A DNA stretch of 64,000 bases from Akkermansiaceae bacterium (lineage in GTDB: Bacteria > Verrucomicrobiota > Verrucomicrobiia > Verrucomicrobiales > Akkermansiaceae), in the NCBI GenBank assembly GCA_019634595.1, contig JAHCBC010000001.1:620001-684000 (forward strand). The letters are read 5' to 3'. The notes below the pieces were generated by a model, which saw only the letters and a program-made list of their open reading frames with translations, did not search any database and was not told where the DNA came from. The position numbers and the translations under genes were made by a program. The first letter of the stretch is position 1; each line of letters opens with the position of its first letter. Positions 8,667 through 17,067 of this stretch are shown here, in pieces.

Positions 8667-9461
8667 TCACTCGCTTTTCTTCAGCTTCTCCACGGCCTCC
8701 AGAGCGGCTTCGTCATGTTTCGTGAAGTCCGCCTTCAGGAACTCCCGGTCACCGGGCAGGAGCATTTTGAAGTTCTCCAGGATGTCGATGCCCGCCTCTC
8801 CATCCGCCAGCGCGCAGTCCAGCACGTGGCCGCCTTGCTTCCGGTCCTCGCTGATGAAGTGGAAATGATAGCCGGGGACATTGATGCCTTTGACATAAGG
8901 CGGGCAGCGGAAACCCACCAGCGTCCCGCGGACGTTCTCCAGCTTGAAGATCGACTGATGCTTCACCACCTCGGTCAGGGTGGGGAAGGGGGGATTCTGC
9001 CGGGGCACACTGCGCAGGTTCATCCTGGGAAAGGTGCCGGTGACCTTCATCGCGTAGAACAGGTTCACGGACGGCGTTTCCTCATCCAGCCGCTTCTGCA
9101 GTGCATCCAGAGATTCCATTTTCCCCAGCGCCACCGTCTTGTCGCTCTGGAAGAAAGTCACCGCGGAAAAGGGAGTCTCCACCTTGTCCGGGATCTCCCT
9201 CACCACGCCGTCCGAAGCGATCTGGAAAAATTTCCCGTCCAGCGCGAGCATTTCGCCATCCAGATTGTCCAGCGTTCCGATGCCGAAGTCACCGGACTTC
9301 CTCAGGTCCCCGAAGCTCACCCCGCCGTCGAAGATTCCCTGGATGAGCGCGTCAATGGTGGACACCTGGACCAGCGTGTCGCCAGCCCTTGCGGGGCCTG
9401 TCAGGTGGATCGTGGTGGCGGCGGTGAGCGCGGCGAGGGTGGTGAACAGCGGCAGTTTCAT
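8667..9461 (-). CDS. budA: exported alpha-acetolactate decarboxylase
   Basis: I start it at 9461 (MKLPLFTTLA), which gives a signal peptide of about 27 residues ending near ARAGD. The 264-residue product has the family signatures GDFGIGTLDNLDGE (from residue 58) and GYHFHFISEDRKQGGHVLD with zinc-ligand-like H199, H201 and H212. The enzyme converts acetolactate to acetoin. In Brevibacillus it is secreted, and the signal peptide here also suggests export. No acetolactate synthase or butanediol dehydrogenase is nearby. A small secreted protein gene lies 73 bases upstream on the same strand. Confidence 0.88.
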   Translation of the reverse strand: MKLPLFTTLAALTAATTIHLTGPARAGDTLVQVSTIDALIQGIFDGGVSFGDLRKSGDFGIGTLDNLDGEMLALDGKFFQIASDGVVREIPDKVETPFSAVTFFQSDKTVALGKMESLDALQKRLDEETPSVNLFYAMKVTGTFPRMNLRSVPRQNPPFPTLTEVVKHQSIFKLENVRGTLVGFRCPPYVKGINVPGYHFHFISEDRKQGGHVLDCALADGEAGIDILENFKMLLPGDREFLKADFTKHDEAALEAVEKLKKSE

Positions 9462-9534
9462 GCATGGATAGGAAGCATCCAACTTCCGCCGTTGGAAAGC
9501 GAAGAGTGTCCATCAACGGGGATGTGGAGTTGCC

Positions 9535-9951
9535 TCACTCCGGCAATCCATCCAGCAGCCAGATGCCGCCCACTTTCACCAGTTTCAGCTTCAGCTTGTG
9601 TTTGTCTTCCCCAAAGGAAGAGGCCACCACCACGGTGGCGGTGTCTGCCTTGGTGATCGCCGTTTCGGTCTTGAATGGTTGGGAAGGGATGTCCTGTGCG
9701 TTCAGCACCGGATCCGCGTCCACCTCCTCCGAGTTCATGATCTTCGCGTAGGCTTTCTTGAACTTGTCGGTCACCAGCTTCGACTTCGCCACCCATGCCT
9801 TGGTGTCGCGGTTGGCATCCACCTCCGCCACATATCCGGCGTAGAATTTCTCCGTCACCTGGCCGGGGTCATCGCCCGCGTCAGCGGCGGAGGAGGGAAG
9901 CGCGGCGAACAAGGTGAGGACCAGCGACAGCAAGATGGAGAACGGTTTCAT
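9535..9951 (-). CDS. small secreted protein, DUF3828-like
   Basis: The start at 9951 (MKPFSILLSL) gives a signal peptide cut near PSSAADA, and a 138-residue product. The pattern of an N-terminal helix with Phe-Tyr (EKFYAGYV), SKLVTDKF, a central DADPVLNAQD and a C-terminal GGIWLLDGLP resembles the DUF3828 group of periplasmic proteins of unknown role. It is encoded upstream of the acetolactate decarboxylase on the same strand, which may be cotranscribed. No function can be given. Confidence 0.65.
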   Translation of the reverse strand: MKPFSILLSLVLTLFAALPSSAADAGDDPGQVTEKFYAGYVAEVDANRDTKAWVAKSKLVTDKFKKAYAKIMNSEEVDADPVLNAQDIPSQPFKTETAITKADTATVVVASSFGEDKHKLKLKLVKVGGIWLLDGLPE

Positions 9952-10008
9952 GCTTCCTGACAGATGAGCGGAAACATGCGGATGGGTCAATGCGGCTCTC
10001 GGAGCAGC

Positions 10009-10827
10009 TCAGAAGTTCGGCCCCCGCATGGAGGGATCCCATGGCGTGGCGATCTCCTGGAGCAACGCCTTCGCCACCGGTGGCTTCAGCCCCGGCTGCA
10101 TGGAAAGCAGGCGTGCAAGGAGGCCGGCGGCATGGGGTGCGGCGAAGCTGCTGCCGGTCTTCTTCGACCAGCGGCCGTTCTTCCACGGCACCTGCAGGTC
10201 CACGCCGCGTGCGGCGAACTCCACCAGATGGGAGGAAAAGGCACCCACGGGCTGGTCCCAGCGGAAGAACAGGTCATCGCTCTCCGTCTTCGCCATGTTC
10301 ACCGTGATGACGGTCGGGAAATGGCCGGGCCACTCCGCGTTGCGGAAATCGTCATTGTCACAGGCGCTCACCACATGCACCCCGCGGCGGTAGGCCGTGT
10401 CGATCCATGGCTTGAAGTGCTCGATGCGGGTGATGTCCGCCCGGCTGCCGAAGCTGCAGTTGATGATGTCATAGCCCAGATCCACCGCCAGTGCCGCTGC
10501 CTCCCGGATGATCTGGAACTTGCTGCCCAGACGCTGGTCCAGCACACGGAAACTGCCGATCTGTGCCTCCGGAGCGATCCTGCGGATGACATGCGCCACG
10601 GCGGTGCCATGGCCGAAAAGATCGACTCCCCACGCAGGCGAGCGTTTCACGACGCCCTCCGCTGTCAGCTCGAAGGCGAGGTCATCGACCAGCCGCAGTC
10701 CGGCCATCGCGGGGTGGGTGAGTTCGATTCCCGAATCGATCACGGCGATCCGGATACCCGCGCCGCGGCCCTCCGCGATGGCTTTGCGGGCTTGCTCGGG
10801 ACTCAGCCAGTTGGAGCGGTGGTTCAT
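10009..10827 (-). CDS. cytoplasmic subtilisin-family (S8) serine protease
   Basis: The 272-residue protein consists of little more than the S8 catalytic domain. The triad is D31 in VIDSGIEL, H73 in GHGTAVAH and S227 in GSSFAAPHAAG; INCSFGS and SACDND fit the substrate and oxyanion regions. There is no signal peptide, propeptide or membrane segment, so it should act inside the cell and would need tight control. Its start overlaps the stop of the preceding gene by four bases (ATGA), and that gene follows a TPR/cyclase-like gene by six bases. The arrangement implies that the two upstream proteins regulate the protease. Confidence 0.88.
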   Translation of the reverse strand: MNHRSNWLSPEQARKAIAEGRGAGIRIAVIDSGIELTHPAMAGLRLVDDLAFELTAEGVVKRSPAWGVDLFGHGTAVAHVIRRIAPEAQIGSFRVLDQRLGSKFQIIREAAALAVDLGYDIINCSFGSRADITRIEHFKPWIDTAYRRGVHVVSACDNDDFRNAEWPGHFPTVITVNMAKTESDDLFFRWDQPVGAFSSHLVEFAARGVDLQVPWKNGRWSKKTGSSFAAPHAAGLLARLLSMQPGLKPPVAKALLQEIATPWDPSMRGPNF

Positions 10828-11378
10828 GCGGACTCCACGCCGAGCGTGGTGCGGATGAGGCGGTCTTCGATCAGCCTGCCGAGCAGGGATGCCGTGTCGG
10901 CGGGAGGAGCCGGGAGGGCTTGGGATTCATCCTGTCCATAGAAGACACGGCTCAGGACGGCGGCTGTGGTGCCGAAAAGGATGATCGGGCTGGCCGCCAT
11001 GGCGGAAATGGAGGCACCGCGCAGGCGTTCAAGGTTCGTCCACTCCGCGGCCTGGAGATCATAAGCGGCCTCGGTGGCGGAGCGCTGGCTGCCCGCCACA
11101 CGGGCGATCAGGCCTTCGCTTCCATCCGCCTGTGCTCTTGCGAGGTTCCCGGTGGAGTTCCACGCCACCGCATGGCTGTTGCCATCCGTACCCCAGAGGA
11201 TCAGCTCCGCGGCCGGAGCCTCCGCGGCCGCCCAGTCAAGGCAGCGCAACGCATGCGTGCCGAGGAACTGCGGGAGATGGTCCGCGCTGATCTCCTGCGT
11301 GATGGCGGACAGTTTCGCGGAAAGCAGCGCGCCCGCCGCCTCCAGCGCGGGATCAGGGACGATGACGAGTCGGTTCAT
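10824..11378 (-). CDS. unknown protein, possibly a degenerate GAF-like domain
   Basis: The 184-residue protein shows no motif that I can name with confidence. Residues 55-145 alternate strand-like and helix-like stretches (AELILWGTDGN, EGLIARVAGSQRSA, ASISAMAASPIILFG, AAVLSRVFY), in the order expected of a GAF ligand-binding domain. It lies between the TPR/cyclase-like gene (6-base gap) and the subtilase gene (ATGA overlap), so it is almost surely translated with both. A sensor or adaptor role is inferred from position only. Confidence 0.6.
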   Translation of the reverse strand: MNRLVIVPDPALEAAGALLSAKLSAITQEISADHLPQFLGTHALRCLDWAAAEAPAAELILWGTDGNSHAVAWNSTGNLARAQADGSEGLIARVAGSQRSATEAAYDLQAAEWTNLERLRGASISAMAASPIILFGTTAAVLSRVFYGQDESQALPAPPADTASLLGRLIEDRLIRTTLGVESA

Positions 11379-11384
11379 GGCGGA

Positions 11385-13169
11385 TCATGCGGGCTGCACG
11401 CGGTAGATGCGTTCGGAGGAATTGCCGAACTGCAGTTTCCCGGAGTGCTCGAAGCGGAATCCCCGGATGGATTCCAGGGCGGAAAGGGCGGTGAAGCTTT
11501 CGGTGGCGGCCACGGTTCCCGGTGGCAGGGCGGCAGCGACCGCGGCGGCGCGGAGAATGGAGGTGCCTTCGTGGGAATGGAAGTTCAGCACCGGATTCAC
11601 CAACTGCATCACCGGCCCCGCATGGAGGCAGACGGAGGGGGGGGCAAGGGAAGCGGACTCTTCGAGTGCCTGCAACAGGTCGAAGCAGGCCACACCGGCG
11701 GCATGGAGATCATCGAAAAGGAAGAGATAGTCCGCGCCGAATCCCTGCCGTGCCAGGGGAGGATGAACCGCGATGGCCAGCCGCGCGGCGATGGGACCCA
11801 GCACCGCTTTCTGGAATACGATCGGGCCTCCTTCACCGAAGTTCGTGTAATCGGAAAAGCGGAAATGCAGCAGCGCCAGCACCTCCGTCCTGCCCTTCGC
11901 CGTCGCAAGCGCGCGCGGAAAAGGGACCGCATCGGCGGGAGCCTCCTTGTCCGGCACGGCATCCTCTTCCGGAGCGGCTGGACGGCGGGCGGAGACATGG
12001 AGATTTTTCCGCTGCCAGAAAGGCAGGGCGGTGGCGGAAAAGTCCGCGCCAACGGCCAAAGTTTCCAGCGTGAAACCCAGGTGATCCGCCCGCAGCGTAG
12101 CCCGGGCGGTCATCATCCGGTCGATGAAGGCCGTGTCATCCTCGCCTTCCGAAGGTGGCTCCATCAGTGAAGAGGCATGGTGGAGCAGGGCATGTATCCG
12201 GGCCGGGTCATCCCCTGCGGGGGCGGCACCCATCGATATATGCAGATCCAGTCCAGCATCGCGGGCCGCTTCCAACAGGACGATGTCCCACCGGGTCTTC
12301 AGGCTGCCGAACGCCTCGCGGATCTGCCGCTCTTTCAGCCAAGTTGAGAGCACCGCGCGCATCGCGGTGGCTTCTTCCTCCGTCGGTTCGAGATCCGGCT
12401 GTCCGGAGAAGACGGCGATCCCGCCAGCGGGGAAACAGGAATCCATGTGGTCCCTGCGGCCATGCAGTTTCAGGCACAACTCACGGCACTGCCTGCGGGT
12501 GGATGAAAGGTCCGCGAGACGCTTTTCCGCGGAGGCCAGCCGCGCGGCTTCCTCATACAGGCTCCGGGCTTGGCCTTCGTTCCCCAGGATCAGTTGCGCC
12601 TCGGCACGGGTGGCGAGGGAGTAGTAGTCGTTCGCCGCGTCCGCGTGGACGAGGGTTTTCTCCGCGATCTCCTTTGCGGTGGCGGGATCATCCAGCAGAA
12701 CGGAGATCGCGGCCGCATTGATCCCGCAATAGGCAGCCCCTCCGGAATCTCCGGCGGCCGAAGCGGATGAAAAACCGGCCGCGTAGTGCGCCAGCGCCGC
12801 CTGCAGGTGTTGCGCGCGCTTTTCAGCGGTAGGAGACCCCGCCGCCAGGTCCTTTTCCACCCGCCCCAGCAGGCCGGATGTCTCCGCGGATGCGCCGTGT
12901 TCCGCGGCCAGTTCATCCAGCTTGGAGCGGGCGGCTTCCAAGGATCCCAGCACGGCCAGCGCGCGGGCCATCTGCTGCACGATCCCGGCGCGATCCGCAG
13001 GTTTGGCGGCCAGAACGGCTTCGGCGATCTCGATGGCCAGCAGGTGGTCTCCGGAGCCATTCGCCTGTTTCAACAGCGCCACCGCCGCCGCAGAGTCGTC
13101 CAGAAACGGTTGCCTCCCCACGAGCCAACTGCCGCGTGCCGTTCTGGAATGAGAAAAGATGCTCTGCAC
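11385..13169 (-). CDS. TPR protein with a degenerate class III nucleotide cyclase-like C-terminal domain
   Basis: The 594-residue protein starts with GTG. Residues from about 30 to 240 are Ala- and Leu-rich helical pairs of TPR type (for example AAKPADRAG and LFEEA-like units). The C-terminal 170 residues follow the class III cyclase order: FSDYTNF at about 438-444 (compare FxDxxxF with its metal Asp), then GADYLFLFDD, LHAGP near 520, and GTSILRAAAVAAAL near 537. The Asn and Arg that stabilise the transition state in active cyclases appear to be Leu and Ala, and the second metal position seems shifted. It may therefore sense or bind nucleotides rather than make cyclic ones. First gene of a three-gene operon with a subtilase. 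Confidence 0.65.
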   Translation of the reverse strand: MQSIFSHSRTARGSWLVGRQPFLDDSAAAVALLKQANGSGDHLLAIEIAEAVLAAKPADRAGIVQQMARALAVLGSLEAARSKLDELAAEHGASAETSGLLGRVEKDLAAGSPTAEKRAQHLQAALAHYAAGFSSASAAGDSGGAAYCGINAAAISVLLDDPATAKEIAEKTLVHADAANDYYSLATRAEAQLILGNEGQARSLYEEAARLASAEKRLADLSSTRRQCRELCLKLHGRRDHMDSCFPAGGIAVFSGQPDLEPTEEEATAMRAVLSTWLKERQIREAFGSLKTRWDIVLLEAARDAGLDLHISMGAAPAGDDPARIHALLHHASSLMEPPSEGEDDTAFIDRMMTARATLRADHLGFTLETLAVGADFSATALPFWQRKNLHVSARRPAAPEEDAVPDKEAPADAVPFPRALATAKGRTEVLALLHFRFSDYTNFGEGGPIVFQKAVLGPIAARLAIAVHPPLARQGFGADYLFLFDDLHAAGVACFDLLQALEESASLAPPSVCLHAGPVMQLVNPVLNFHSHEGTSILRAAAVAAALPPGTVAATESFTALSALESIRGFRFEHSGKLQFGNSSERIYRVQPA

Positions 13170-13220
13170 GGCTCACTGATTTCTAACGGGAAACGGCCTG
13201 TCTCCACAAGTCCGGGATTT

Positions 13221-13243
13221 GCAAAATGCGGGGCGGATTTTGC
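13221..13243. promoter_or_regulatory. small inverted repeat between divergent genes
   Basis: GCAAAAT at 13221-13227 and ATTTTGC at 13237-13243 form a dyad with a 9-base spacer, about 50 bases upstream of the TPR/cyclase-like operon and 117 bases before the divergent small gene. It could be an operator for either. No matching promoter boxes were clear. Confidence 0.3.
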
Positions 13244-13359
13244 ATTTCGCATCGTCCTGCTAGCGAAGGATTTATGAAAAATCCAGTAACGGTAAGGAAC
13301 TTCCCCTTGGCATCCCCATTGCTTGGGTAACCCGTTCAAATCCAAACCGCTTCCACACC

Positions 13360-13683
13360 ATGCGCGATGTCATCATCCTCACCGACCGTCCGAACCTGGC
13401 CACCAATCTTGCCCGGGGCGAGGCTGTCCCGCTTGGCGTCCGGTTGCCTACGGAATCGATTCCGGGAGGAGAGTCAGGCGCATTGCTGCCCCTGCGGGTG
13501 AATCTGCGCGTCATCAGCGGCACCGCATTCGCCATGTGGATCCTGCGGAAAGTACGTTCCATCCCGGGGAACCACCGCATCGAGATCAACGGACGGGTCA
13601 TGCCCATGCACATGCCAGCGGCCATCGACATCATCGCGGATGAATTGGTGAACGCCCGCCGTTCTCTGGAAGTGGCGGCGTGA
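13360..13683 (+). CDS. small protein of unknown function
   Basis: The 107-residue soluble protein has no signal peptide and no motif I recognise. The sequence is well balanced, with a hydrophobic N-terminus (RDVIILTD), a predicted beta-rich centre and a C-terminal helix (IIADELVNARRSLEVAA). It is read divergently from the TPR/cyclase/subtilase operon, with 190 bases between them. A role with that operon is possible but only because of position. Confidence 0.6.
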   Translation: MRDVIILTDRPNLATNLARGEAVPLGVRLPTESIPGGESGALLPLRVNLRVISGTAFAMWILRKVRSIPGNHRIEINGRVMPMHMPAAIDIIADELVNARRSLEVAA

Positions 13684-13730
13684 GGAGTTGAAAAGCCCGG
13701 TAGGGCCGCGGGCGTACCGTTGCTTCCGGA

Positions 13731-13848
13731 CTGGGACCGCGGAATTCATTCCGCTTGGTTTCGCTGGCTGCTGGGAGCGCCGGTCTTCAGACCGGCATTG
13801 GCTTCGCCGTCGCATTGCTACGGGGCGGAATGGATTCCGCGGTCCCAG
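13731..13848. repeat. REP-like palindromic element, family A, copy 2
   Basis: Outer 24-base arms at 13731-13754 and 13825-13848 match with one mismatch. Three hairpins can form: GCGGAA-TTCA-TTCCGC in the left arm, GCCGGTC-TTCA-GACCGGC at 13779-13796, and GCGGAA-TGGA-TTCCGC in the right arm. The first two hairpins are followed by TTGGYTTCGC linkers and preceded by GGGACC or GGGAGC. This is the same unit as at 1886-1956, with stems changed by paired substitutions. Confidence 0.85.
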
Positions 13849-13880
13849 TCCAGACCACCCCATTCCATCCTTCGCCCCGC

Positions 13881-13908
13881 TTGCATCCTCCCCGGAACCG
13901 GCTCTAAT
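13881..13908 (+). promoter_or_regulatory. possible promoter for the MFS transporter gene
   Basis: TTGCAT at 13881-13886, a 16-base spacer and TCTAAT at 13903-13908 (five of six bases match TATAAT). The ATG is at 13917, so transcription would begin about two bases before the start codon and the mRNA would be almost leaderless. No Shine-Dalgarno sequence is present. Confidence 0.4.
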
Positions 13909-13916
13909 GGCGGCAG

Positions 13917-15188
13917 ATGAATGAGCCTGCCGTCCGGAACGAACCGGTGAAAAAGAGGGAGATTTTCGGGTGGTGTTGCTTTGATTTCGCCAACTCCGCG
14001 TTCACCACGGTGATCATCACGGTGGTCTATGCGGTGTATTTCCAGCAGGTCGTCGCGGGTGGGGCCTCTTGGGCGAATGCGGCGTGGGGCTGGACGTTGA
14101 GCCTTTCCCAGTGCGTGGTCATCCTGCTTTCCCCGATCATCGGGACGATCGCGGATGTGAAGGCGTCCAAGAAGCTCTTCCTGATGATTTCGACCATCGT
14201 CTGCTCCACGGCCACCTGCCTTCTGTTTTTCGTGGGGCAGGGCGAGGTCGCGTTCGCCATCGGGCTGGTGGCGATCGCCAACATCGCGTTCTCGATGAGC
14301 GAGAACATCTGCTCCGGGTTCCTTCCGGAAATCAGCACTCCGGAGACGGCTGGGAAGATCTCCGGCTACGGCTGGAGCTTCGGCTACTTCGGTGGCCTGC
14401 TCAGCCTCATCCTCGCCCTGCTGATTTTCAAAAGTGGTGAGGGCCGCGCCCCGTGGACCTTCCTGATGACCGGCGTGTTCTTCATGACGGCAGCCCTTCC
14501 GACGTTGCTGCTGCTCCGTGAGCGGGCCATCCCGCAGCCGCTCCCGGCAGGGAAGAACCTGCTGGCTGGCAGCTTCCGGGAGATCCGCGGATCTCTTGGC
14601 GCGCTGACCAGCGGTGGTCCGCTCGGGAAATTTTTCGTCGCGCTCACCCTGTTCACCGCAGGCCTTGCCTCCGTTGTCGCCTACGCCTCCATCTACGCGA
14701 CCAAGGTGGTGGGCATGGAACAGACGGAGATCATCGGCCTGTTCGTGGTGCTCCAGCTCGCCGGGGTGGCTGGGGCATATGGCTTCGGGTTCCTCCAGGA
14801 CAGCAAGGGGCCGAAGCTCGCGCTCATCCTTTCGCTGCTCCTCTGGATCACCGTCTGCGTGTGGGGATCCATGTGCCGGACGAAGCTGGAGTTCTACATC
14901 ATCGGCGCGATGGCGGGTGTGGCGATGGGTTCGCTGCAGTCCGCCGGGCGGGCGGTTGTTGCCACGTTCACGCCGGAAGGAAAGAGCGGGGAGTATTTCG
15001 GCTACTGGGGTTTCTTCACGAAGCTGGCTGCGGTCATCGGGCCTCCCGTGTTCGGCATGGCGGCGACCTTCTTCGGTGAACGCACCGCCATCTTCGTGAA
15101 CGCGGTTTTCTTCATCGCCGGTTTGGTGGTGCTCCTACCGCTGGCCATTGACCGCCGGAAATCCATCACAACCTCTGCCGGAGCATGA
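13917..15188 (+). CDS. MFS transporter of the UMF1 (Atg22-like) type
   Basis: The 423-residue protein has about twelve membrane segments. The N-terminal motif KREIFGWCCFDFANSAFTT is the hallmark of the UMF1 group of major facilitator proteins, which relate to yeast Atg22, a vacuolar amino-acid exporter. GSLQSAGRAVVATFTPEGKSGEYFG in the second half is also typical. The bacterial substrate is unknown. Its stop overlaps the start of the next small gene by four bases (ATGA), so the two are translationally coupled. Confidence 0.88.
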   Translation: MNEPAVRNEPVKKREIFGWCCFDFANSAFTTVIITVVYAVYFQQVVAGGASWANAAWGWTLSLSQCVVILLSPIIGTIADVKASKKLFLMISTIVCSTATCLLFFVGQGEVAFAIGLVAIANIAFSMSENICSGFLPEISTPETAGKISGYGWSFGYFGGLLSLILALLIFKSGEGRAPWTFLMTGVFFMTAALPTLLLLRERAIPQPLPAGKNLLAGSFREIRGSLGALTSGGPLGKFFVALTLFTAGLASVVAYASIYATKVVGMEQTEIIGLFVVLQLAGVAGAYGFGFLQDSKGPKLALILSLLLWITVCVWGSMCRTKLEFYIIGAMAGVAMGSLQSAGRAVVATFTPEGKSGEYFGYWGFFTKLAAVIGPPVFGMAATFFGERTAIFVNAVFFIAGLVVLLPLAIDRRKSITTSAGA

Positions 15189-15484
15189 AGCTGGTCGTCT
15201 GTGCGAAGTCGGACCAAGGGCGTTTCATCGGGCTGCCCAGTGCCACGGGATATGTCATCTTCACCGCGGATGATGCGGATGCCATCCATCCCGGTGACAT
15301 CCTTTCCAACCCGACCTGGGATGAGGAAAGCGTTCCCGCCCCAAACATCCGCAACCTGACCACGGACGAGCAGGTGAAGGTGCGCCTGGAAAAATGGGGC
15401 CTGTCTCTGCCGGAGGCCCGTGAGCTGCTCACGCAGGCGGATCCCTCCGCCATCAAATGGCACCCTCCCTGGCCGGGTGTGTGA
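15185..15484 (+). CDS. small protein of unknown function
   Basis: The 99-residue protein has no signal peptide and no recognised domain. It opens with strand-like stretches (MKLVVCAKSD, GYVIFTADDADAI) and ends with a Trp/Pro-rich tail (IKWHPPWPGV). The ATGA overlap with the MFS gene makes it very likely that it is a real, coupled gene. A link with the transporter is inferred from that overlap only. Confidence 0.65.
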   Translation: MKLVVCAKSDQGRFIGLPSATGYVIFTADDADAIHPGDILSNPTWDEESVPAPNIRNLTTDEQVKVRLEKWGLSLPEARELLTQADPSAIKWHPPWPGV

Positions 15485-15518
15485 GAGGATTCCCCGCATG
15501 CCGCGTATCTGACGGTTC

Positions 15519-17054
15519 ATGAAAACCCGTCGGCTCCGCATTTTCCTCGCGCTCCTCCTGTTGGCCCCGGCGTTCTGCCACGCGCAGGAAGCCTCCCTGA
15601 AGGCGGACATCCTCGTCTATGACTCCACGCCGGGCGGCATCGTCGCGGCTATCGCCGCCGCGAAGGAGGGCAGCAGCGTCATCCTCATCACGGAAGACAA
15701 GCACCTCGGCGCGATGCGGACAAGCGGTCTCGCCATGTCGAACGCAGGGGATGAGAAGACCTTCGCCGGACTCGGCAGGGAGTTCCATGACCGGATCCAC
15801 CGCCATTACATCGGGAAGTATGGAGAGCAATCGGAGCAGGTGAAACTGTGCCGGAAGGGCCTGCGATTCGAGCCGCATGTAGCGGAAAAGATCTTCGATG
15901 ATTGGCTGGCGGAGACGCAGGTGAAAGTGCTAAAGGAGGAGCCCGTGGCCTCCCTTGAGAAAGAGGGGGCGCGCATCCTTTCCGTGACCACGGAGAACAA
16001 GCGCCGCATTTCCGCCTCCGTCTTCATCGACGCCAGCTATGAGGGTGATCTCATCAAATGGGCGGGATGCTCCAACCGTGTGGGACGGGAGGGGAGTGCG
16101 GAATATGACGAACCGCTCGCCGGGGTCCGCTATCCGCCGGAGAAAGTGGGACAGGCGGATGGCAAGACGCAGCGTTACACCTACCGCGTCTGCCTGACGG
16201 ATGTGGCGGAGAACCGCGTGCCCATCACCCGTCCCGCCAACTACCACCGGGCCAGCTACGCGGCGGATGTCGCCCGCATCGAACGGAAGCCGCCCGCTTC
16301 GTTGGGCGCGCTGCTGCCGCTGAACATGCTGCCGAACCGGAAGACGGACTCCCGGACCGGCGAGTGGATCGGTGGATCGTGGGCGTTTCCGGAGGCCAGC
16401 AGGGAGGAACGCGCCGTGATCGCCCGCGAGCATCGGGAATACAGCGAAGGATACCTTTGGTTCCTGCTGACGGATGCGTCCGTGCCGAAGGCGATCCGGA
16501 AGGAGATGTCGCGCTGGGGCTATGCGAAGGACGAGTTCACCGACAACGGGAACTTCCCCCACCACATCTACGTCCGGGAGGCGCGCCGTCTGGTGGGAGA
16601 CTTCGTGATGACACAGAAGGACGCCCAGGACGAGGCCTCACGTTTCAAGCCGGACTCCGTCGCGCTCGGCAGCTACCGGTTGGACGTCCATGACGTGCAA
16701 TATGTGGCCGGCAAGGACGGCGGGATCGTCCCCGAAGGAAGCATGAAGGGCGGGATTTTCGTGAAACCGTATGAAATTCCCTATCGTGTCCTTTTGCCGA
16801 AAAAGGCGGAGGCTGCGAACCTCCTCGTTCCGGTCTGCGTCTCAGCCTCCCACATCGCCCTCTCCACCCTGCGGATGGAGCCGGTCTATATGATGCTGGG
16901 CCATGCCTCCGGCGTGGCCGCCTCCATGAGCATCAAGTCAGGGAAGCCGCTGCATGATCTGCCGGTCCAGGACCTCCAGGAGAAGCTGCTGGCACAGAAG
17001 CAGATCATCAGTGCGAAGGGGTTCGACGAACCCGCGAAGAACATCGATCCGTGA
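15519..17054 (+). CDS. secreted FAD-dependent oxidoreductase
   Basis: The 511-residue protein has a signal peptide (MKTRRLRIFLALLLL...CHA, cut near AQE). After it comes an FAD-binding fold: a strand ADILVYDSTPGGIVAAIAAAKEG with a modified dinucleotide motif, LITEDKHLGAMRTSGL, then FIDASYEGDL. The C-terminus has the return of the FAD domain (MEPVYMMLGHASGVAA). This is the FAD_oxidored type, common in Verrucomicrobiota and Planctomycetes beside polysaccharide-use genes; some members are labelled xanthan lyase-associated. Substrate unknown. It starts 34 bases after the small gene and is convergent with a lipoprotein gene. Confidence 0.85.
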   Translation: MKTRRLRIFLALLLLAPAFCHAQEASLKADILVYDSTPGGIVAAIAAAKEGSSVILITEDKHLGAMRTSGLAMSNAGDEKTFAGLGREFHDRIHRHYIGKYGEQSEQVKLCRKGLRFEPHVAEKIFDDWLAETQVKVLKEEPVASLEKEGARILSVTTENKRRISASVFIDASYEGDLIKWAGCSNRVGREGSAEYDEPLAGVRYPPEKVGQADGKTQRYTYRVCLTDVAENRVPITRPANYHRASYAADVARIERKPPASLGALLPLNMLPNRKTDSRTGEWIGGSWAFPEASREERAVIAREHREYSEGYLWFLLTDASVPKAIRKEMSRWGYAKDEFTDNGNFPHHIYVREARRLVGDFVMTQKDAQDEASRFKPDSVALGSYRLDVHDVQYVAGKDGGIVPEGSMKGGIFVKPYEIPYRVLLPKKAEAANLLVPVCVSASHIALSTLRMEPVYMMLGHASGVAASMSIKSGKPLHDLPVQDLQEKLLAQKQIISAKGFDEPAKNIDP

Positions 17055-17067
17055 TATTTGGTGTCGC

